Shown: positions 55,001-62,588 of the stretch, piece after piece
How positions within the stretch are numbered: the stretch's first letter is position 1
Layout: every line of letters begins with the position of its first letter
Assembly: GCF_029626155.1 (NCBI RefSeq)
Contig: NZ_JARUBL010000001.1
Span: forward strand, 930,001 to 994,000
DNA length: 64,000 nucleotides
Direction of reading: 5' to 3'
Origin: Solwaraspora sp. WMMD1047
Lineage (GTDB): Bacteria > Actinomycetota > Actinomycetes > Mycobacteriales > Micromonosporaceae
Program-made: the position numbers and the translations under genes
Notes under the pieces: generated by a model
What the model saw: only the letters and a program-made list of their open reading frames with translations
Told to the model about the DNA's origin: nothing
Database searches by the model: none

Positions 55001-56069
55001 CCTCGACCTGCGCGACGGTGTGTACCCGCCCGACCGGGCTCGGGTCCCAGTTGATCCACTGGTCGGACCGGGTCCACTTCAGCGGCAGCCCGGCGTTGGC
55101 CGGGTGGTCCCGGTCGGTGACGTCGACCACCGCCTCCTGCACCTGGCTCTCCGGCGGCGGCGCCGCGTCCGGGCCGATCAGCCACAGCTCGGCCAGCTGG
55201 GTCAGCGGCTCACCGCTGTTCGCGGTGATGTTCAGCCGGTAGTGCTGGTAGGCGACGTCGTTGCCGAAGCTGAACTGCCGGGTCAGGAAGCGCTGCGGGA
55301 AGGCTTCCCCGGTGCGGCGGTCCAGGTCGGTCCAGCTCTCGCCGTCGTTCGAGCCCTGCAGGGTCCAGTCCTTCGGGTCCCGGCCGGGGGAGTCGTTGGC
55401 CGAGGTCAGGGCGTACCGGTTGACGGCGACCGGGGTGGCCAGCTTGCCGGCGAGCCAGCTCACCGGCTGCCGGGTCAGCCACTTGGTGCTGGTCGACCCG
55501 TCGAAGGCGTGTGGCGGGGTCTCGTTCGGCGGGTTGGTGCCGCTCGCGGTGGCCTCCACCACCTCCTCGGCGTCCGGCAGACTGGCCGCCGGCCGGGTGC
55601 CGATCAGGCCGGTGAACCACTCCGAGCTGGGCTGGGCGTACGCGGCGTCGTGCACGCCGACGAAACCCCCACCCGATTTCACGTACGCCTGGAAGGCGGC
55701 CTCCTGCGTGTCGTCGAGGGTCACCCCGTTCGCCGACAGGAACACCACGCTGCGGTAGCGGGCCAGGTTCTCGGCGGCGAAGACGGCCGGGTCCTCGGCC
55801 TCGTGGACGTAGAAGCCGTGCTCCTTGCCGAGCTTGCGGATCGCGTTCGTGGCCTTGGCCACCGGGTCGTCCTGCTCGGCGGCCGGTCCGTGGAAGACCA
55901 GCACGTTCACCACCCGGTTGCCCCAGGTGGGGGGCGCCGCGGCCGCGTCCGGGGCGGTGCCCGGGGTGGCGGTCAGCAGGCCGGCCAGCAGGGTGGCCGC
56001 GGCCAGGACGGCGGCGCGTCGGCGAGATAATCCGAATCGGGATTTCTTGGAATGGCGTTCGTGGGCCAT
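52080..56069 (-). CDS. Secreted multidomain ThuA / discoidin / sugar dehydrogenase / PKD / DUF1080 protein
   Basis: 1,329 residues. Signal peptide with an Arg triplet (SRRRAAVLAAATLLAGLL), possibly Tat. ThuA-like domain in two parts (about 50-160 and 305-415: NVLVFHG, GGFVGVHDAAY, then WDPSPVGRVHTVAQ, PVSWCRDYDGGRSFYLGMGR) with an F5/8-type carbohydrate-binding region inserted (165-300). Glucose/sorbosone dehydrogenase propeller (about 445-945) with the catalytic His beside a vicinal Cys pair (SCCHAGGGMTF). PKD domain (953-1028: WEWDFGDGS). A two-cysteine module (C1029, C1056), then DUF1080 (1113-1329), related to 3-keto-disaccharide hydrolases. AAGGAG precedes the ATG. Likely acts outside on glycosides; substrate unknown. 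Confidence 0.88.
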   Translation of the reverse strand: MAHERHSKKSRFGLSRRRAAVLAAATLLAGLLTATPGTAPDAAAAPPTWGNRVVNVLVFHGPAAEQDDPVAKATNAIRKLGKEHGFYVHEAEDPAVFAAENLARYRSVVFLSANGVTLDDTQEAAFQAYVKSGGGFVGVHDAAYAQPSSEWFTGLIGTRPAASLPDAEEVVEATASGTNPPNETPPHAFDGSTSTKWLTRQPVSWLAGKLATPVAVNRYALTSANDSPGRDPKDWTLQGSNDGESWTDLDRRTGEAFPQRFLTRQFSFGNDVAYQHYRLNITANSGEPLTQLAELWLIGPDAAPPPESQVQEAVVDVTDRDHPANAGLPLKWTRSDQWINWDPSPVGRVHTVAQVEETSYQVGLSGNGPFHPVSWCRDYDGGRSFYLGMGRTEASYTSDDRFRDHLLGAIRWTAGTVRGDCQAGIAANYRTERLTAANQSGQLDQIGEPHGLTIAPDGTVFYIGKAACPTAPVVNWDDPNVGLGCGTIHQWDPRTRQVKLLTTLPVMGHRGSGGELVKNEEGLVGMTLDPAFAENGWFYVYWMPHSSIDREKRIGKRTVSRFTYDAATDTIDQGTRVDLLEWDTQIHSCCHAGGGMTFDESGNLYVGTGDSNSSGGSGGYSGNNWTQEYAGVSFQDARRTSGNTNDLNGKILRIHPEPDGSYTIPDGNLFTGNEEGGGKTRPEIYVMGVRNIARIAWDPVNDWLTAAWVGPDASAPSPELGPAKYETATIITSAGNQGWPYCMGNRQPYRDRSNTDATVLTGWYDCDNLRNESPRNTGLVDIPPARDNMIWFSPQGGGPVYPTRTDGSGLPSYVTGQETFTRPYLRGGSQAVMNGPTYQRSEVDTDSGVAWPAYWNNKWFIGDYSNSGNRVAVTVDPANVPEQGAPALGEDLRAIIQAGTGGTQLDHWMDAKFGPDGALYLLDYGGGFFSLHNNQKLIRITYQGGAATPNPGLATTRAAAQSEPRRVEFSSARVGGVAWEWDFGDGSRPSTQAHPTHTYQRYGTFQATLKVTYADGEVVTDTIDVNVGCVAADTRPTVRLLDTDTGVPNRQAGGGCTINDLIDDERSWPNQGSFTSHLDEVVDLLAAVRIINETEAATLRQAGADSPIGRTPGYRHIFDGTGYSLADWRQAPGGSFGLRPDGSIRSAGGLGMLWYAGQEFADYSVRLKFRDISPDAVRANSGLLVRFPDPRIPLADRPEGSCGTIGSARTSQAWVAIYCGHEIQIYDGETGESQKTGSVYNFSPLTLDRAGATPKGQWNDYEFRVVGQHYTIIRNGVVIHEFDNVPGKQSSRAGDPPTDARQFLSGFLGLQNHGNSDVIEFRDIRVREL

Positions 56070-56099
56070 GTCCGCTCCTTGGGAGGGTTCGACTGTCGC

Positions 56100-57254
56100 T
56101 CAGGAGTGGGTGGAGTGGCCGGCCGGTGCGCCGGCGCCGGGCGCGGCCGCGTGGCCGCCGTGGTGTGGCGGCATCGCCCCGTTCTCGTCCAGGACGTGCA
56201 GGGTGGTGGCCATCCCCAGATCGGAGTGGAACTGCATGTGGCAGTGCAGCATCCAGTGCCCCGGCCCGACCGAGTCGCCGGCGACCACCTGCACGCCGAA
56301 CGAGTCGCCCGGCCCGAGGGTCTTGTTGTCGATCACCGGGATCGAGTCGACGATGGCCTTGTTGTCGCCGGCCACCACCCCGGTGCGGGTGTCCGCCCAG
56401 GAATGGCCGTGCAGGTGGAAGGTGTGCATGTCGTCGCCGATGCCGATCACCACGAACTCGACCCGCTCACCCACCTTGGCGACCAGGCAGGTCGGTCCGG
56501 GCTGCGGGTTCTGCTCGTCGCAGGTGTCCGCCTCGGCGGCTCGCCGCAGGTTGATGGTCTGCCGGTCGCCGAAGACGGTCACGTAGGTCCGGTCCGGCCG
56601 CGGGTCGCCCTGCCGGCGGACCACCAGCCCGCCGAAGAGCCCGGACCGCAGCCCGGCGGTGCCGTGCGCCCCGCCGACCACGTGGTCGTGGTACCACCAG
56701 TAGCCGGCGGTGCCCGGCGACCCGGTCCTGGCGTTGCGGGGCTTGGCGTACCAGGTGTAGGTGCGGGACTGGCCGGCCGGCACGAACGAGCCACTGTGCA
56801 CGGTGCCGTCGGAGAGCTGGGTGTACTTGACCCCGTGCGCGTGCAGCGAGACGCCGAGCGGGTGCTCCGGGTCGGTGCGCAGCCGCGCCAGGGTCGCCTC
56901 CGGCACCTGGTTGTGCAGGGTGATCGCCAGGCATTCGCCCTCGATCATCTCCATCGTCGGCCCCGGGTACGAGGCGGTCTGCGGGGTGAGCCCGTAGCCG
57001 AGCCGGACCTGGTTGGTCGACGGGTCCGGGGGCAGCTCCACGGCGTACAGCGTGATGGTGCGGTCGGGTTGGACGCAGCCGTCGGGTTGCTCCGCGAACT
57101 GCACCCGGGCGCCGATCGCCAGGGCCGTGCCGGCGCTGGCGAAGGTCACCACAAGCACCGTCAGCACCAGCCCCAGCCGGCCGGCCCGCGATCCCAGCAA
57201 CGACCTGCGGTTGATCGTGTTGCTCAAGGTCGTATCCAATCTGTCGGGGGTCAT
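56100..57254 (-). CDS. Two-domain multicopper oxidase
   Basis: 384 residues with an N-terminal membrane or signal segment (about 28-48) and a His-rich tail. All four copper motifs are present: H138-A-H140-G, WWYH189-D-H191, H277TFH280LH282GH, and H337-C338-H339 with H343 and M348 as type-1 ligands. The layout resembles small, trimeric laccases. It is coded between a cupredoxin protein and a sugar dehydrogenase protein, with an ATGA overlap upstream and a 30-nt gap downstream, so it may return their electrons to oxygen (inference). Start at ATG 57254. Confidence 0.92.
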   Translation of the reverse strand: MTPDRLDTTLSNTINRRSLLGSRAGRLGLVLTVLVVTFASAGTALAIGARVQFAEQPDGCVQPDRTITLYAVELPPDPSTNQVRLGYGLTPQTASYPGPTMEMIEGECLAITLHNQVPEATLARLRTDPEHPLGVSLHAHGVKYTQLSDGTVHSGSFVPAGQSRTYTWYAKPRNARTGSPGTAGYWWYHDHVVGGAHGTAGLRSGLFGGLVVRRQGDPRPDRTYVTVFGDRQTINLRRAAEADTCDEQNPQPGPTCLVAKVGERVEFVVIGIGDDMHTFHLHGHSWADTRTGVVAGDNKAIVDSIPVIDNKTLGPGDSFGVQVVAGDSVGPGHWMLHCHMQFHSDLGMATTLHVLDENGAMPPHHGGHAAAPGAGAPAGHSTHS

Positions 57255-59209
57255 GGCGTGAGCGGGGCGATCCGGACGTTGCGGAAGCTCACGACATCGC
57301 CGGTGCCGTGGTTCTGCAGGCCGAGGTAGCCGGTGGCCTGCTGCCGGCCGGCGCCGCCCGGGTCGTCGGCGCGCGGCGGGTCGAAGACGGCGTCCGGCGC
57401 GTTGACGTACTCGTTGATCAACACCCCGTTGCGGAAGATCGAGTAGTGCTGCCCGACCACCCGGATCTCGTAGTCGTTCCAGGTGCCCTTCGGGGTGACC
57501 CCGGCGCCGGCAAGGCCGACCTCGTCGAAGCCGTACACCGATCCGGTCTTGTAGCGGTCGCCGTCGGTCCGGTCGTTGAGCTGGATCTCGTGCCCGTACT
57601 TGATCGCCACCCATTCGGGGCGGGACTCCTGCGGATGCTGGTGCACGTCGGGGAAGCGGACGAAGACGCCGCTGTTGGCGCGGCCGTCGCCGGGCGCGTC
57701 GTCGCGCCACTGCAGCTTCAGAGAGAAATCGCCGTACGCCCGGATGGGGAACCACAGCATCCCGAGGCCGTCGACCGGCCGGCTGGTGATCGAGCCGTCG
57801 GAGTTGCGGGTGAACCCGCCGGCCCCGACCTGTTCCCACTGGGCGAACGACGCACCCGACCGGCTGAGCAGCGGCTGGTAGCCGGTCTGGGCATCTGATT
57901 TGCCGACGTTCGAGGTGGCAGCGTCGTCGATCAGTTTTCTGCGTTCCTGCCGGCTGATCGCGCCGAAGTGGCGCAGGTGCTCGGTGATCTCCTTGACGTG
58001 CGCCATGAAGGTCGGATGGTCCGGCCAGAGCCGCTCGTCCTCGATCAGGTTGTTGATCGAGCAGCTCGTCTCGACGAGCCGGTTCGGTACGCCGCTGTTC
58101 ACGGTGCCGAGCCAGACCGTCGGCCGGGTGTCGGTCACCGGGCAGGCCGGTCCGGTCTCGACTGTCGCCACGGTGAAGGTGACCGTGCCGGGGTCCGAGG
58201 TGTTGCCCGCCGCGTCGGTGGCCCGGTAGTCGAGGGTGTGCTGGCCGGGCTGGCTGACGGTGAGCGGGGCCGCGTAGGTGGCGTACGGCCGCCCGTCCAG
58301 CGAGTACTGGATCCGGGCCACGCCGGAGTCGTCGTCGGTGGCCGCCAGTGTCACGGTCGCCGCGCCGAGGTAGGCGCCGCTGCCGTCGCGCTGGCCGGAG
58401 ACCGTCGCGGTGGCGACCGGCGGGGTGGTGTCCGGGTCCGGCGGCGGCACCACTGTGAACGACAACTCGCGCTCGTCCGAGGTGTTGCCGGCCAGGTCGG
58501 TGGCCCGGTAGCCGATCGTGTACTCGCCCGGCTCGTTCACCGTCACCGGGGCGGTGTAGGGGGCGTAGGGCTGACCGTTCACGGCGTACTCCACGCTGTC
58601 GACGCCGCCGCTGTCGCTGGCCGAGAGGGTGACCGTCGCGGCGCCCAGGTAGGCGCCGTCGCCGTTCCGGTCGCCGCTGACCGAGGCCGTCACCGTCGGC
58701 GGCGTGGTGTCCTCGCCGCCGCCGTCGCCGACGACCAGCAGGCCGGTCATCGAGCCGTGGCCGGGGATGGCGCAGAAGTAGCGGTAGGTACCCGGGGTCA
58801 GCACCACGTCGACCGTCCACCGCCCGCCGTTGGCGTCGAACGGGTCGGCCACGAGGTTCACGTCGACGTCGCTGTTGTACGCCGGGTCGCCGGTCGCGAA
58901 GGTGAGGGTGTGCTGCATGCCGGTGGTGTTGCCGGTCGCGGCGCTGTTCTCGAAGACCAGGGTCGCCGGCCCGGCCTCGGCGGTCTCCGGCGCGGACGTG
59001 TAGGCGAGGATGTCGTTGCCGGCCGTCCAGGTGAGCACCTGCTGCTGTTGCTGGGCCGCAGCCGCGGGCAGCGGCGTGGAGCCGATCAGCAGGGCGAGGA
59101 CCGTGACGAGCACCGTTGCGGTGCTCCTGAGGTGGCGGCGCGGTCCCGGATGGTGACCCGGCGGACCGTGGCGTAACGAGAGGATCGGCATCTCCGACGC
59201 ACCTTTCAT
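57251..59209 (-). CDS. Secreted cupredoxin / Ig-like / DUF1080 protein
   Basis: 652 residues. After a signal peptide (about 30-52) come: a blue-copper domain (55-160) with probable ligands H100, C146, H151 and M154 (FCAIPGHGSM); two Ig-like repeats (168-255 and 262-348), each with YLGAATVTL, GQPYA or GRPYA and YRATDxAGNTSD; a two-cysteine module (C356, C383); and DUF1080 (about 442-652). The module and DUF1080 are paralogous to those ending the 1,329-residue protein. ATG 59209 has AAGGA 5' of it. First gene of the copper/sugar operon. Confidence 0.87.
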   Translation of the reverse strand: MKGASEMPILSLRHGPPGHHPGPRRHLRSTATVLVTVLALLIGSTPLPAAAAQQQQQVLTWTAGNDILAYTSAPETAEAGPATLVFENSAATGNTTGMQHTLTFATGDPAYNSDVDVNLVADPFDANGGRWTVDVVLTPGTYRYFCAIPGHGSMTGLLVVGDGGGEDTTPPTVTASVSGDRNGDGAYLGAATVTLSASDSGGVDSVEYAVNGQPYAPYTAPVTVNEPGEYTIGYRATDLAGNTSDERELSFTVVPPPDPDTTPPVATATVSGQRDGSGAYLGAATVTLAATDDDSGVARIQYSLDGRPYATYAAPLTVSQPGQHTLDYRATDAAGNTSDPGTVTFTVATVETGPACPVTDTRPTVWLGTVNSGVPNRLVETSCSINNLIEDERLWPDHPTFMAHVKEITEHLRHFGAISRQERRKLIDDAATSNVGKSDAQTGYQPLLSRSGASFAQWEQVGAGGFTRNSDGSITSRPVDGLGMLWFPIRAYGDFSLKLQWRDDAPGDGRANSGVFVRFPDVHQHPQESRPEWVAIKYGHEIQLNDRTDGDRYKTGSVYGFDEVGLAGAGVTPKGTWNDYEIRVVGQHYSIFRNGVLINEYVNAPDAVFDPPRADDPGGAGRQQATGYLGLQNHGTGDVVSFRNVRIAPLTP

Positions 59210-59380
59210 CAACGTCCTTTTAGGACAGACGATGGATGTTGTTCAGGGCCTGGCAGGCGGAGTGAGGGCGCGTTGCGGTGGCACCTCGACCGCGCGGGCG
59301 TGATCGGGTGCGACCGGGTGCGCGAGGGTTGGGGTGGACGCAGTGACTGCCTGGCAGGGGTGCCACGCCCCTTGGCGATC

Positions 59381-59418
59381 GTGGCGGACGGGACGTGCAG
59401 CTGCGTCCCGTCCGCCAC
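59381..59418 (-). terminator. Terminator after the DrrAB-like operon
   Basis: A perfect 15-bp stem (59381-59395 with 59404-59418) and an 8-nt loop lie between the exporter operon and the cupredoxin gene. The sequence 59419-59570 before it is noticeably AT-richer and holds no gene. Confidence 0.78.
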
Positions 59419-59570
59419 GTCTCACGAGCTGACCGCGCCGACGGTCACCTCAATTGAACGGGTTGTTTCCGATGCGACACTAACGGACTTGCTATCGACA
59501 TGTCCACATCTTTCGACATGATGGCACTGACTTTCCTCTGCGCAGACGAAAGAAGGGCTGGGCTGGACAG

Positions 59571-60425
59571 TCAGCGGCTCAACCGCCGGTACTGCCGCAC
59601 CGACAACGGCAGAAAGACCGCGATCAGCAGCACCGGCCAGGCGATGGCCAGCTCGACCGCGTGCCGGGCCGGCCACGAGTCGGCGCTCCACCCGGGGTTG
59701 CCGAACAGCTCCCGGGTCGCGGTGGCGGTCGCGGACAGCGGATTCCACTCGGCGACCGCGCCCAGCCAGCCCGGCATGGTCGCCGGTGACACGAAGGCGC
59801 TGGAGAGGAAGCCGAGCGGCCAGACCAGGATCTGCAGCACCAGCACCGCCTCCGGGTTGCGCAGCACCAGTCCGAGGTGGATGCCCAGCCAGAGCAGCGC
59901 GAACCGCAGCAGCAGGAGCAGCCCGAACGCCGCCAGGGCCGCCGGCACCCCGTGATGCCACTGCCAGCCGACCGCCAGCCCGCACGCCACCAGCACGGCC
60001 AGCCCCAGCGCGGAGTTGAGCATGTCCGCTGCGCTGCGCCCGACCACCACCGCCGACCCGGCCATCGGCATCGACCGGAACCGGTCCGTCACTCCCTTCG
60101 TCGCGTCGGCGCTGACCGCCGTGAAGGTGGCCTCGATGCCGAACGCCATCGTCAGCGCGAACATGCCGGGCAACAGGAACTCCCGGTAGTTCCCGCCGCC
60201 GGGCACCGCCATCCCGCCACCGAACAGGTAGCCGAACATCAGTACCACCATGATCGGGAAGAGCAGCCCGATCAGGAGTTGCGCTGGCTGCCGCCGCCAG
60301 TGCAGCAGTTCGCGGCTGGTGATGGTGGCCGCGTCCGCGAACGCCCAGCCGAGCCGGGCCAGCGGCGTCCGGGCCGGTGCCCGGTGCGGCCTGGGGTCCG
60401 TGGTGACCATGTCCAAGCTCGTCAT
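59571..60425 (-). CDS. ABC-2 exporter permease, DrrB-like
   Basis: 284 residues with six membrane segments. The DrrB family signature is visible in [17 protein letters not shown] and [18 protein letters not shown], and [12 protein letters not shown] precedes the last segment. Start overlaps the ATPase stop (ATGA). Probable drug or lipid exporter. Confidence 0.9.
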   Translation of the reverse strand: MTSLDMVTTDPRPHRAPARTPLARLGWAFADAATITSRELLHWRRQPAQLLIGLLFPIMVVLMFGYLFGGGMAVPGGGNYREFLLPGMFALTMAFGIEATFTAVSADATKGVTDRFRSMPMAGSAVVVGRSAADMLNSALGLAVLVACGLAVGWQWHHGVPAALAAFGLLLLLRFALLWLGIHLGLVLRNPEAVLVLQILVWPLGFLSSAFVSPATMPGWLGAVAEWNPLSATATATRELFGNPGWSADSWPARHAVELAIAWPVLLIAVFLPLSVRQYRRLSR

Positions 60426-61411
60426 ACCGACTCCCGCTCCGTCCTCGACCCGGGATCCTGCTTCGGCGCCGGATCCGGCGGGTCGCCGGTGATCCGCAGG
60501 AACACCTCGTCGAGGGTGGGCCGGCGTAGGACGATGTCCTCGACCGGCACGCCCCAGTCGTGCAGCGCGTGGACCACCTCGGTGAGCGTGGCCACCCGGT
60601 CGGCGACCGGCGCGCTGATCCGCCGGGCCTCGTCGTCCGTCCCGACCCGGGTCCCGGTCACCCGACCGAGCAGCTCGGCCGTCGCGGCCAGGTCGGCGGC
60701 GGCGGTCAGGACGATGTCGAGCCGGTCGCCACCGATAATCGACTTCAGCTCGTCCGGGGTGCCGTCCGCGATCACCCGGCCGCCGTCGACCACCGAGATC
60801 CGCCCGGCGAGCTGGTCCGCCTCATCCAGGTACTGGGTGGTCAGCAGCACCGTCGTGCCGGAGTCGACCAGGGCGCGGATGGCCGACCAGACCTCGTTGC
60901 GGCCGCGCGGGTCGAGCCCGGTGGTCGGCTCGTCCAGGAACAGCACCTCCGGCGAGAGGATCAGCGAGGCCGCCAGGTCCAGCCGGCGGCGCATCCCACC
61001 CGAGTACTTGCCCACCGGTCGGCCGGCCGCCTCCGCCAGGTCGAAGCGGTCGAGCAGCTCGTCGGCCCGCCGGCCGGCGGGCCGCCGCCCCAGGTGGTAG
61101 AGCCGGCCGAACATGATCAGGTTCTCCCGGCCGGAGAGGACCTCGTCCACCGCCGCGTGCTGACCGACCAGCCCGATGCGCTGCCGCACCCGGGTGGCGT
61201 CCCGACTGACATCGCAGCCGGCGACCTCGGCCCGGCCGCCGTCGGGCCGCAGCAGGGTGGTGAGGATGCGGACCGCTGTCGTCTTGCCGGCGCCGTTCGG
61301 GCCGAGCAGCCCGTGGATGGTGCCGGCACCGACCGCCAGGTCGAGCCCATCGAGCGCGGCGGTCTCGCCGTACCGCTTGCGCAGCCCTTCGGTAATCACC
61401 GAGTAGCCCAT
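60422..61411 (-). CDS. ABC exporter ATPase, DrrA-like
   Basis: 329 residues: Walker [10 protein letters not shown], signature YSGGMRRR, Walker [14 protein letters not shown]-loop TTQYLDEA, and the daunorubicin-resistance C-terminal domain ending [15 protein letters not shown]. With the DrrB-like permease it exports hydrophobic compounds. AAGGGG precedes the ATG at 61411. It is divergent from a TetR gene, which is probably its repressor. Confidence 0.92.
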   Translation of the reverse strand: MGYSVITEGLRKRYGETAALDGLDLAVGAGTIHGLLGPNGAGKTTAVRILTTLLRPDGGRAEVAGCDVSRDATRVRQRIGLVGQHAAVDEVLSGRENLIMFGRLYHLGRRPAGRRADELLDRFDLAEAAGRPVGKYSGGMRRRLDLAASLILSPEVLFLDEPTTGLDPRGRNEVWSAIRALVDSGTTVLLTTQYLDEADQLAGRISVVDGGRVIADGTPDELKSIIGGDRLDIVLTAAADLAATAELLGRVTGTRVGTDDEARRISAPVADRVATLTEVVHALHDWGVPVEDIVLRRPTLDEVFLRITGDPPDPAPKQDPGSRTERESV

Positions 61412-61419
61412 GCGGAACC

Positions 61420-61486
61420 CCTTATCTCCGTACGGTGTACAAAGTTGGCCGGGGAACTATAGCGTACGCCGTATAGAGTTGCTAGC
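61420..61486. promoter_or_regulatory. Divergent promoter with a repeated TetR-type site
   Basis: CCGTACGGTGTACAAAGTTG (about 61428-61447) and GCGTACGCCGTATAGAGTTG (about 61465-61484) agree at 15 of 20 positions and both hold CGTACG-like cores. They cover the 90-bp gap between the exporter and TetR genes, so one repressor could control both. Confidence 0.5.
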
Positions 61487-61501
61487 GGGGAGAATGAGCG
61501 G

Positions 61502-62257
61502 GTGACGACGGAGTACAGCGCCAGCGGCGACCCGAAGCGGAGCATGGAACTGCTCTGGGGCATCCAGGACCGCCCGAAGCGGGGGCCGAAGCCGCGGCTG
61601 TCCGTGGAGCGGATCGCGGCGGCGGCCATCGGCATCGCCGACCGGGAGGGGCTGGCCGCCCTCTCCATGCGCCGGGTCGCCGACGATGTCGGCGTCACCG
61701 CCATGTCCCTCTACACCTACCTGCCCAGCAAGGCGGAGCTGGTCGACGTCATGCTCGACACCGTCCTCGGCGAGGTGCCGCTGCCCACCGAGGACGGGGT
61801 CGGCTGGCGGGAGCGGCTGACCCGGATCGCCCGCGCCAACCGCGACCTCTACCTGCGCCACCCCTGGCTGCTCCAGGTCGCCACCGGCCGCCCGGTGCTC
61901 GGCCCCAACCTGATCGCCAAGTACGACCACGAACTGGCCGCCGTCGACGGCCTCGGCCTCACCGACGTCGAGATGGACCTGGTGGTCAGCCTGCTCGCCG
62001 ACTACGTGCACGGTGCGGTGCGCGGTCAGATCGAGGCCGCCCAGGCGGTCGGGCGCACCGGCAAGACCGACGACGAGTGGTGGGCCGAGTGGGCGCCGCT
62101 GCTGGAGAAGGTCTTCGACGCCGAGCGCTACCCGATCGCCGCCCGGGTCGGCGCGGCGGCCGGCGCCGAATACAACGCCCCCGCCGACCCCACCCGCGCC
62201 TTCGAGTTCGGCCTAGCCCGCCTCCTCGACGGCATAGCCGCCCACCTCCCCACCTGA
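61502..62257 (+). CDS. TetR-family regulator (TetR_C-type)
   Basis: 251 residues. Helix-turn-helix at about 38-80 (RIAAAAIGIADREGLAALS, then VGVTAMSLYTYLPSKAELV), preceded by a 30-residue basic extension (RPKRGPKPRLS). The C-terminal domain resembles that of tetracycline repressors. GTG start after GGGAGA. It stands divergent to the DrrAB-like exporter, which is the usual place for a drug-responsive repressor. Confidence 0.9.
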   Translation: MTTEYSASGDPKRSMELLWGIQDRPKRGPKPRLSVERIAAAAIGIADREGLAALSMRRVADDVGVTAMSLYTYLPSKAELVDVMLDTVLGEVPLPTEDGVGWRERLTRIARANRDLYLRHPWLLQVATGRPVLGPNLIAKYDHELAAVDGLGLTDVEMDLVVSLLADYVHGAVRGQIEAAQAVGRTGKTDDEWWAEWAPLLEKVFDAERYPIAARVGAAAGAEYNAPADPTRAFEFGLARLLDGIAAHLPT

Positions 62258-62299
62258 CCCCCCACCACGAGCACCGCACCGCACCCGCCTCCCGCTGCG

Positions 62300-62520
62300 C
62301 CCGCCTCCCACAGCCCCAACCGAGCCCGCCGCGCGCCGCCCGCCGCGCCCGCCGCCCGCCTCTCACAGCCCCAACCGAGCCCGCCGCGCGCCGCGCGCCG
62401 CCCGCCGCCCGCCGCCCGCCGCGCGCCCCGCCGCGCGCCGCCCGCGGCGCCCGCCGCGCGCCGCCCGCCGCGCGCCGCCCGCGGCGCCGAGCGCGCCGCG
62501 CCCGCGGCCAGCCGCGCCCA
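62300..62520. repeat. Low-complexity G/C tract with a 55-bp direct repeat
   Basis: A roughly 40-bp segment containing ACAGCCCCAACCGAGCCCGC occurs twice with a 55-bp period (from about 62300 and 62355). From 62379 to 62489 there are 111 bases without any A or T, made of CCGCG, CCGCC and CGCGC units. It is not part of a convincing gene. Confidence 0.8.
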
Positions 62521-62525
62521 CCAAC

Positions 62526-62588
62526 TGTTGATCTGAGCGCTACTGCTGTTTCCCGGGTGTTTTAACAGCAGTAGCGCTCAGATCAACA
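62526..62588. repeat. Perfect 25-bp inverted repeat
   Basis: 62526-62550 pairs exactly with 62564-62588, with a 13-nt loop. The arms contain GATCTGAGCGCTACTGCTG. It ends just inside the 3' end of the DUF559 gene (stop at 62583). It may be a terminator for the flanking convergent genes, but it is far longer than needed and has the look of a dispersed intergenic element. Confidence 0.85.

Noticed and set aside
52722-56030. 1,102-residue plus-strand ORF
   Set aside because: Antisense to the ThuA/dehydrogenase gene; repetitive Arg/Val/Gly composition with no recognisable domain.
57254-58820. N-terminal extension of the multicopper oxidase reading frame
   Set aside because: It overlaps the cupredoxin/DUF1080 gene in another frame. 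ATG 57254 starts a normal protein with its own membrane segment.
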